A program made the translations under genes and the position numbers. A DNA stretch of 27,976 nt from Planctomycetota bacterium (GTDB lineage Bacteria; Planctomycetota; MHYJ01; WSZJ01; JACPWG01), in the NCBI GenBank assembly GCA_016220045.1, contig JACRIP010000226.1, positions 1 through 27,976 of the forward strand, in the 5' to 3' direction. Positions within the stretch are counted from its first letter, which is position 1. Each line of letters starts with the position of its first letter. The notes beneath the pieces were generated by a model that worked only from the letters and a program-made list of their open reading frames with translations, made no database searches and was not told the DNA's origin. Below, in pieces: positions 22,377-27,976 of this stretch.

Positions 22377-23546
22377 ATGGATCAGGTTCCCGACAACAAG
22401 GGCTCGAGCGGCATGCTCAAGCCGGTCCTGCAGGACATGACGCGCCGCCCGAAGGACATCGAGAAACTCTTCAGCGCGATGGCGAAGAACCGGGCGTCGG
22501 ACCTGCACCTGAAGGTGGACCTGCGCCCGGTCTTCCGCATCGCGACGGTGTTGCACGAGGTCGGCGAGCGCGTGCTCCAGCCCGAGGACGTGAAGCGCCT
22601 GATCTACGACGTCATGAGCGAGAGCCAGCGCAAGCGCTTCGAGGAGCACGGCGATCTCGACTTCGCCTACTCCATGGAAGGCGGCGTCGGGCGCTTCCGT
22701 ATCAACGTCTTCCGCGATCGCGGCAACATGGCCGTCGCGGTGCGCCGCGTGAACCCCGACATCCCCAACTTCGAGGACCTGCATCTCCCCGAGGCGATCC
22801 GCAGGATCCCCACGCTCACCCAGGGCCTGATCGTCATCGCCGGACCGACCGGCCAGGGCAAGTCCACCACCCTGGCGTCGATCCTCCAGTACATCAACGA
22901 AAACCGCAAGTGCCACATCATCACGATCGAGGACCCGATCGAGTACCTATTCCACGACAAGAAGTCCTTTGTCAACCAGCGCGAGGTCGGGATCGACGTG
23001 GAGGACTTCAGCGCCGCGCTCAAGCACGTCGTGCGCCAGAACCCGGACGTCATCCTGGTCGGCGAAATGCGCGACAACATCAGCTTTGACGCCGCGCTGC
23101 AGGCTTCGGAGACCGGCCACCTGGTCTTCGGCACCATTCACGCGTCGAGCACGGCGCAGGTGATCGGGCGTATCCTGGATCTCTTTTCCACGGAGCGGCA
23201 GGACCTGATCCGGCAGGGCCTGGTCTTCAATCTGAAGGCGGTCGTCTGCCAGAAGCTCCTGCCCTCCTGCAAGGAGGGGGTGCGGGTCGTGCCCTCCTGC
23301 GAGATCATGTTCCTCAACTCGACGATCCAGAAGCTGATCCTGGCGCGCGAGGACAAGAAGATCCAGGACGTGGTGCGCGGCGGCGAGGAGGAGGGCATGC
23401 AGGACTTCAACCAGTCGATGGTGAAGCTGATCAACGAGGGATACATCTCGAAGAAGGTGGCGATGCAGTATTCGCCGAATCCCGAGCAGCTCAAGATGAA
23501 CCTGCAGGGGATTTACCTGGGCGAGGACCACAAGATCCTGGGATAA
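22377..23546 (+). CDS. pilT: PilT-like pilus retraction ATPase (389 aa)
   Basis: This is a PilT/PilU-type AAA motor that powers pilus retraction. The N-terminal domain has ASDLHLKVDLRPVFRI. Walker A is GPTGQGKSTT (residues 156-165, K162), with Gln where PilT usually has Ser. The Asp box is IITIEDPIEYLF, the Walker B region DVILVGEMRD, and the His box ETGHLVFGTIHASST. The QKLLPS segment and C-terminal half follow as in PilT. The unusual N-terminal ~25 residues and the C-terminal extension are within normal variation. Tad systems usually have one motor (TadA) and no PilT. It starts 44 bases after rmlB. Confidence 0.93.
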   Translation: MDQVPDNKGSSGMLKPVLQDMTRRPKDIEKLFSAMAKNRASDLHLKVDLRPVFRIATVLHEVGERVLQPEDVKRLIYDVMSESQRKRFEEHGDLDFAYSMEGGVGRFRINVFRDRGNMAVAVRRVNPDIPNFEDLHLPEAIRRIPTLTQGLIVIAGPTGQGKSTTLASILQYINENRKCHIITIEDPIEYLFHDKKSFVNQREVGIDVEDFSAALKHVVRQNPDVILVGEMRDNISFDAALQASETGHLVFGTIHASSTAQVIGRILDLFSTERQDLIRQGLVFNLKAVVCQKLLPSCKEGVRVVPSCEIMFLNSTIQKLILAREDKKIQDVVRGGEEEGMQDFNQSMVKLINEGYISKKVAMQYSPNPEQLKMNLQGIYLGEDHKILG

Positions 23547-23556
23547 GGACGGCAGC

Positions 23557-25767
23557 ATGAGCGACCTAGACCCCGCTTCGCCCGCCCCGGCGGGGCCCGA
23601 ACTGTCCGGCCGAGCAGGCCCGGGGGAGGCGACGGCGCAGCCGGGCGTCGCGGGCCTCTCGCCCGGAGCGCTGGTGTTTCTCGCCAGCGCCGCCGGGCTT
23701 TTCCTCGAACTCGCGCTGATCCGGTGGGTTTCGTGCGAGGTCCGCGTCTTCGCGTACTTCAAGAATCTCGTTCTCGTCGCGTGCTTTCTCGGGTTCGGCG
23801 TCGGCTGCCTGAGCAGTCGGCGCGCCGTGGACTTCCGGCCGGCCCTGGCGATGCTGGTGGCGCTCTGCCTCCTGGTCCGGGCGCCGTTCGGGTTCCTGGA
23901 TACCTACGGCCCCCGGAGCGTGAGCACGGCCCTGTCCAACATGCCGGGGCTCATGGTCTTCCAGGCGGTGGACCCGCACTACCTGGCGAGCCACTCCGGC
24001 GGCCTGGCGTACGCCCTGGCCTGGACGGCCGCCCTCTTCCTGGTGCTGGCGCTCCTGCTCGTGCCCTTCGGCCGGGCGACCGGCGCGGCGATGAGGCGGA
24101 TCCCCGATCCGCTCCGCGCCTATTCCATCAACGTCGCGGGTTCCCTGGTCGGCATCCTCGGCTACACCTTCGCCACCACCCAGCTCCTCCCTCCCGTCTG
24201 CTGGTTTCCCCCGGTGGCCCTCTCCTGCGTCTGGTTGTCACCCGAACGCAAGTCGGCCACCGCGATGCTCGCCGCGACCCTGGCGCTGATCGTCGTGCTG
24301 TTTCCCAACGATTCCCCCGCCGACTACGTGATCTGGTCGCCCTATCAGAAGCTGGCGGTGAAGGACGGCGTCCATGTGACGAGCAACAACATCGGCTACC
24401 AGACGATGATGAAAATGCCGGAGCTGCCGCCGGAGGGCCCGGTCCCGCAGGACCGCTTCCACCTGCCCTACGTGGTGCGCCGCCCCGCCGGCGCCGTGCT
24501 CATCGTGGGCGCGGGCACGGGGAACGACGTCATGGCCGCCCTCCACGCCGGCGCGGCTTCGGTGACCGCGGTCGAGATCGATCCGGTCATCCTGGCGATC
24601 GGCAAGGCCGACCATCCGCAGCATCCGTATGCCGATCCGCGCGTGGAGGTCGTCCTCGACGACGCCCGCCACTACCTCAAGACTACGGACCGGACGTTCG
24701 ACCTGATCGTCTTCAGCCACCTGGACTCCCACACCGTCCTGTCCTCGTACACGAACGTGCGGCTGGACGACTACATCTACACGGTGGAGAGCCTGCGGGA
24801 CGCGCGCCGCCGCATGCGACCCGGGGGAATCCTGTATCTGTCGTATCTGTGCGAGGAGCTGTACATCGCGGAGCGGTTGGGCCGCAACCTGGCGCTGGCC
24901 TTCGGGCATGATCCGCTGGGGTTTCGGGTGGAGTCCAAGGCCGCGCGCGGAATGATTCAGCTTGCGCGCTTTCTGACGGGCGAGCCGGACTGCATGCCGT
25001 TGCTCGAGGCGGCCGCGGCGGCCTGGACCGAGCCCCTGCGGATCGATCTGGGCAAGAGCACGGTCCCGCCGTCGAGCGACGATTGGCCCTTCCTCCCGCT
25101 GTCGGTGCCGCATCTGCCGCTCCTGGTGAAGATCTTGAGCGGGGTGGTGCTGGCGCTGAGCGTGGGGCTGTGCTGGCGGTTGCGTCCCGCGGGGGAGCCC
25201 TTCGACGGCCGCGTCTTCTGGCTGGGGGCGGCCTTCATGCTGGTCGAGGTGCACAACGTCTCGCGTCTGGCGCTGCATTTCGGAACGACGTGGCAGGTGA
25301 ATGCCTGGGTCATCGGCGCGATCCTGGGAGCGATTCTGCTCGCCAATGCCGCCTGCGGCTGGCTGCGGCGGCGCGGCGCCGCGGCGAAGGGCTGGATTGT
25401 CGTGGCCCTGTTCGCCGCCCTGGCTGCCGTGTATTTCGTTCCGCAGGACCGGTTCCTCGATCTGCCCAGGTCGCTGGGCGCGGTGTGCGCGACGCTGCTG
25501 CTCACCTCGCCGATCTTCGTTGCGGGGCTGCTTTTCGCCGACGCCTTCGCGGACAGCCCGGCGCCGGGCTTTGCGCTCGGGTGGAATGTGCTCGGCGGCG
25601 TCGTCGGGGGAATGACCGAGAGCCTGTCGTACGTCGTCGGCATTCCCGGGCTGGTGCCGATCGCGGCGTGCTTCTACGGGCTCGCGGTGCTCTGGCCCAC
25701 CCGGCGGGCCGCGGCGGTCGCCACGGCGGCTGCCCCTCCCGTCCTCCCCGCGACGGCGAACGCCTGA
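23557..25767 (+). CDS. Polytopic membrane protein with spermidine-synthase-like domain (736 aa)
   Basis: About seven hydrophobic helices (residues about 30-260), then a class I methyltransferase-like domain (about 300-440), then five or six further helices (about 530-720). The SAM-type motif is VGAGTGND (317-324), followed by AVEIDPVILAIG and VVLDDARHYLKT, both as in the spermidine synthase family. Where true aminopropyltransferases have Asp after the strand (VDxxD), this protein reads FDLIVFSHLDSH, so the catalytic Asp may be absent. Such membrane fusions are found in many bacteria and have no settled substrate. It follows pilT by ten bases with AAGGA before the ATG, so it is in the same operon. 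It ends just before a run of nine G. Confidence 0.8.
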   Translation: MSDLDPASPAPAGPELSGRAGPGEATAQPGVAGLSPGALVFLASAAGLFLELALIRWVSCEVRVFAYFKNLVLVACFLGFGVGCLSSRRAVDFRPALAMLVALCLLVRAPFGFLDTYGPRSVSTALSNMPGLMVFQAVDPHYLASHSGGLAYALAWTAALFLVLALLLVPFGRATGAAMRRIPDPLRAYSINVAGSLVGILGYTFATTQLLPPVCWFPPVALSCVWLSPERKSATAMLAATLALIVVLFPNDSPADYVIWSPYQKLAVKDGVHVTSNNIGYQTMMKMPELPPEGPVPQDRFHLPYVVRRPAGAVLIVGAGTGNDVMAALHAGAASVTAVEIDPVILAIGKADHPQHPYADPRVEVVLDDARHYLKTTDRTFDLIVFSHLDSHTVLSSYTNVRLDDYIYTVESLRDARRRMRPGGILYLSYLCEELYIAERLGRNLALAFGHDPLGFRVESKAARGMIQLARFLTGEPDCMPLLEAAAAAWTEPLRIDLGKSTVPPSSDDWPFLPLSVPHLPLLVKILSGVVLALSVGLCWRLRPAGEPFDGRVFWLGAAFMLVEVHNVSRLALHFGTTWQVNAWVIGAILGAILLANAACGWLRRRGAAAKGWIVVALFAALAAVYFVPQDRFLDLPRSLGAVCATLLLTSPIFVAGLLFADAFADSPAPGFALGWNVLGGVVGGMTESLSYVVGIPGLVPIAACFYGLAVLWPTRRAAAVATAAAPPVLPATANA

Positions 25768-26173
25768 CCCCGTGCCGGGGGGGGGTGTTCCCGGCCGGCC
25801 CGGGGCGGGGTTCCACTGCCCCTGACGGCGTGAGCGTTGCCCACAAGTCCGGGCTGAACACCGTACCGATGAGGCGGGGCTCCGCAGCGACTGCCCCGTT
25901 GGCGTGAGCATGGCTTGGTTTGTAGTACCGGGCTTCAGCCCGGGTTCGTCGCCGGCCTTTAGGCCGGCTGCCCACGGCGTACTGCGGGCTGGAGACGGAT
26001 CGAGCGGCCCAATCCGGCGCGCGCGTCCAGGGTTGCCGGGCTGAAGCCCGGCAAACACACCCGGGCTGAAGCCCGGTACTACAAGCCGCCAAGCCCTTCC
26101 CCATTGGAGCGAGTGTACGGTCTCCAGCCGCCGAGTTGTGGGTAGCGATCAGCCTGACGGCGCCCCGGCTCCA
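25768..26173. other. Convergent intergenic region with palindromic repeats
   Basis: This 406-bp gap lies between two convergent genes and has no gene I can support. It holds a run of nine G (25777-25785) ten bases after the membrane-protein stop and the repeat element at 25920-26084, which may serve as a bidirectional transcript end. Confidence 0.5.
25920..26084. repeat. Family-1 element bounded by 25-bp perfect inverted repeats
   Basis: TTGTAGTACCGGGCTTCAGC and following bases (25920-25944) recur as an exact inverted copy at 26060-26084, 25 bp each. The left part (25928-25972) matches the 45-nt repeat at 4939-4983 in 42 positions. A further palindrome, GCCGGGCTGAAGCCCGGC, lies at 26035-26052. 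The 165-bp unit looks like a REP cluster or a small non-autonomous element; no open frame of note is inside. Confidence 0.75.
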
Positions 26174-27706
26174 CTACTCTCCCTGGATCGCGGCGAGGGC
26201 GTCGAGGATCGCGGCGGCGAGGGTGGAGGCGTTGAGGGCCTCGTGGAGGGCGGGGATGGCCGGCGCCGCGGCCGGTCCGAGCGCGCCGAGTGCCTGCACG
26301 CATGCGCCGCGCACTTCGGGGTCGGGGTCGCGCAGGGCCGCGACGAGCGCCGGAAGGGCGGGCGCGGCGCGGGGACCGAGCCGGGCCAGCGCGCGGGCGG
26401 CGGGCGCCCGCACGTCCGGGCTGGGGTGGGTCAGCGCCGCGGCCACGGCGGGAGCGACGCGGGAGTCGTCCGGGGCGAGAGTCACGAGTGCCGCGGTGGA
26501 TTCCGCCCGCACGTAGTCGGCCGGGTCGCGCGCGAGCGCATCGATCAAGCGGGGGACGGCGGGGGCGCCGGCCGCACCCAGGGCGACGAGCGCCCGCACC
26601 GCGCGGACGCGCACGCTGATGATGTCGTCGTCCAGGCGGGCGAGCAGCGCGGGCAGCGCGGTCGCCGCGCCGGGCCCGATCGCCGCCAGGACTTCCAGGG
26701 CCTCAGACCTCACGGCCGGATCGACGTCGGCGAGCAGCTCCGCCAGGGCGGGCGTGGCCGCGTCGGCGGCCGGTCCCGCCTGGCGAATCATCCGGAGGGC
26801 TTCCCGCCGCACGAGCAGTCTCCCGCCGGGCAACCGCTCCGCCAGGATCGGTGCCGAATGATGAACCGCGACACCGAGCCGCGCGAGCGCGTAGGCCGCC
26901 GTTTCGCGTACGGGGGATTCCGGATCGTCCAAGGTCGCGAGCAGGGCCGGAAGCGCTCCGCGGCCGCTCTCGCCCAATCGTGCCAGGCTCTCCGCCGCCT
27001 GGCCGCGGACGGCAGGTTCGCGCTCGTTCAGCGCTCGCGTCAGGGCGGGGAGCGCTTCTTCTCGTCGCCCCGGCAGATACCCGAGGAGTGCGAGCGCGTC
27101 GAGCCGCCAGACGTCGTCCGGGTCGTCGAGGGCAGCCAGCAGCGCGGGCAAGGCGTCGGCGGGGACGAGCCCGAGCGCCCGGAGCGTGGCGCCGGCGGCG
27201 GCACGGACGGTCCCGTGCGGATCCGTCAGGCGGAGGGCAAGCTCGGGTGCGACCGAGCTCGCGGCGGCCGGCGCGAGCCCGCGCAGCGCGACGGCTGCGC
27301 GTCGGCGCAGTGCCGGGTTCGCTTCGCTCAGAGCCGTGCGAAGAGCCTGGAGCGCGGCCGGGTCGCTCTGCGGGAGCGACCCGAGCGCGCTGATCGCGCC
27401 GGCGCGAACCTGCTCATCCGGCGACTCCAGGAGGAGCAACACCGCCGGCGTCGCGGCCGCCGCGCGCGGCCCGAGGGCCGCGACCGCCCGAAGCGCGGCC
27501 CGGCGCACCGGGGGATCGGGATCCCCCAGCGCGCGCGCCAGCGCCGGCACGGCCGGCACGACGTCGGCGGACGTGCGGCCGAGGGCCTCTGCCGCCATGC
27601 GCCGGACCGGCGACTCGGGCGCCGCGAGGCAACGCTCCAGCGCGGCGACGGCGGGCTTGCCGCCGCCCCCGAGCCTCCCCAGCGCGCAGGCGAAGCCGGC
27701 GCGCAC
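26174..27706 (-). CDS. HEAT-repeat protein of about fifteen 33-residue repeats (510 aa)
   Basis: Read leftwards, the sequence is an almost uninterrupted series of 33-residue HEAT units with the pattern VRxxAxxALxxLGPxA, then PALxALLxxDP. I count about fifteen, starting with VRAGFACALGRLG and ending with VRGACVQALGALG and ALAAIQGE. PBS-lyase-type HEAT repeats form curved solenoids for protein binding; no catalytic residues are seen. The GTG at 27704-27706 falls inside the first repeat and has no convincing ribosome-binding site. The same frame is open further upstream beyond a TAG at 27716-27718, so the natural protein is probably longer (see separate entry). It converges with the pilT operon. 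Confidence 0.8.
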   Translation of the reverse strand: MRAGFACALGRLGGGGKPAVAALERCLAAPESPVRRMAAEALGRTSADVVPAVPALARALGDPDPPVRRAALRAVAALGPRAAAATPAVLLLLESPDEQVRAGAISALGSLPQSDPAALQALRTALSEANPALRRRAAVALRGLAPAAASSVAPELALRLTDPHGTVRAAAGATLRALGLVPADALPALLAALDDPDDVWRLDALALLGYLPGRREEALPALTRALNEREPAVRGQAAESLARLGESGRGALPALLATLDDPESPVRETAAYALARLGVAVHHSAPILAERLPGGRLLVRREALRMIRQAGPAADAATPALAELLADVDPAVRSEALEVLAAIGPGAATALPALLARLDDDIISVRVRAVRALVALGAAGAPAVPRLIDALARDPADYVRAESTAALVTLAPDDSRVAPAVAAALTHPSPDVRAPAARALARLGPRAAPALPALVAALRDPDPEVRGACVQALGALGPAAAPAIPALHEALNASTLAAAILDALAAIQGE

Positions 27707-27715
27707 CTCGGGGCG

Positions 27716-27976
27716 CTACTCGGCGAGCTGATTCACCAGCGCCGCGGCCAGCGCCGTCCTCTCCTTGATTTCACCCACCTCTCCGTCTCCCCTGGACGAG
27801 ATCAGCGCCGCCGTCCGCTCCTGCACCCAGGCCCCGTCGTCGATGGCCCTCACCCTCCAGGCCGCCTCCGGAAACCCTCTGGCGCCCCCACCGCCCCCGC
27901 ATCCCAGGATGGCCCCGCCTTCCTGAGCGCGCAGCTCTTCGATCAGGGGGGAATCGCCCGGATAGAAACCGTCCGC
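27716..27976 (-). pseudogene. Upstream part of the HEAT gene, cut by an in-frame amber codon (partial)
   Basis: In the same minus-strand frame as the HEAT protein, 86 codons are open from the window edge to TAG (27716-27718). They read as protein: FYPGDSPLIEELRAQEGG, then AAWRVRAIDDGAWVQER, and finally ALAAALVNQLAE just before the stop. The last phrase and the RPEVRAGFACALG after the stop together make one normal HEAT unit, so the stop interrupts a repeat. This suggests a recent nonsense mutation or a base error rather than two genes. TAG is used as a genuine stop by several other genes in this window. Confidence 0.6.

Noticed and set aside
27716..27718. Reassigned TAG codon (alternative genetic code)
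   Set aside because: TAG ends several intact genes in the window (for example 2427-2429, 13903-13905, 18112-18114), so it works as a stop here.
1..27976. CRISPR array, tRNA or rRNA genes, integrase or attachment sites
   Set aside because: No regularly spaced repeats, no tRNA-like cloverleaf and no recombinase frame were seen.

Overview
This is a GC-rich bacterial window carrying a split Tad (tight adherence, Flp-type) pilus locus that is closely interleaved with a set of FHA-domain and Ser/Thr-kinase genes. Very high GC, abundant FHA and eukaryote-like kinase domains, Uma2-family and HEAT-repeat genes, and many short palindromic intergenic repeats fit a planctomycete or a similarly complex Gram-negative lineage. 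That assignment is inference, because there is no rRNA or tRNA marker in the window.

Layout. Bases 1-98 (minus) hold the N-terminus of a protein resembling a prenyltransferase/terpene-cyclase repeat. Block 1 (490-4765, plus) lies behind a perfect-consensus sigma70 promoter. It encodes two small Flp-like pilins, a TadV/CpaA prepilin peptidase, three TadE/TadG-like proteins and an unrecognised anchored or secreted protein. An accessory stretch follows (about 4770-9000): dispersed palindromic repeats, a small protein paired with an MNT-type nucleotidyltransferase, a degraded fragment plus a two-helix membrane protein, a polytopic membrane protein, a decayed Uma2 gene and an intact one. Block 2 (9068-15529 and on to 18114, plus) encodes CpaB, an FHA-TadA fusion ATPase, TadB, TadC, a DUF192 protein and two membrane-anchored FHA proteins, one with two FHA domains and a CCHC zinc-knuckle motif. 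Block 3 (18285-25767, plus) encodes an apparently active Ser/Thr kinase, an FHA-pseudokinase, an RmlB-like dTDP-glucose 4,6-dehydratase, a PilT-like ATPase and a membrane protein with a spermidine-synthase-like domain. On the minus strand at the right end is a protein of about fifteen HEAT repeats, whose reading frame continues upstream of an in-frame amber codon to the window edge.

How the genes may work together. The Tad genes supply pilins, processing peptidase, assembly ATPase and inner-membrane platform. Beside them are five FHA (phosphothreonine-binding) domains in four proteins, including the assembly ATPase itself, with one catalytically competent-looking kinase and one pseudokinase that has lost key residues in both its FHA and kinase parts. 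I infer a phospho-signalling layer that controls or scaffolds the pilus machine, possibly with PilT-driven retraction. No secretin (CpaC/RcpA), CpaE/TadZ or TadD gene is visible here. Intergenic spaces carry at least three families of palindromic or fold-back repeats.
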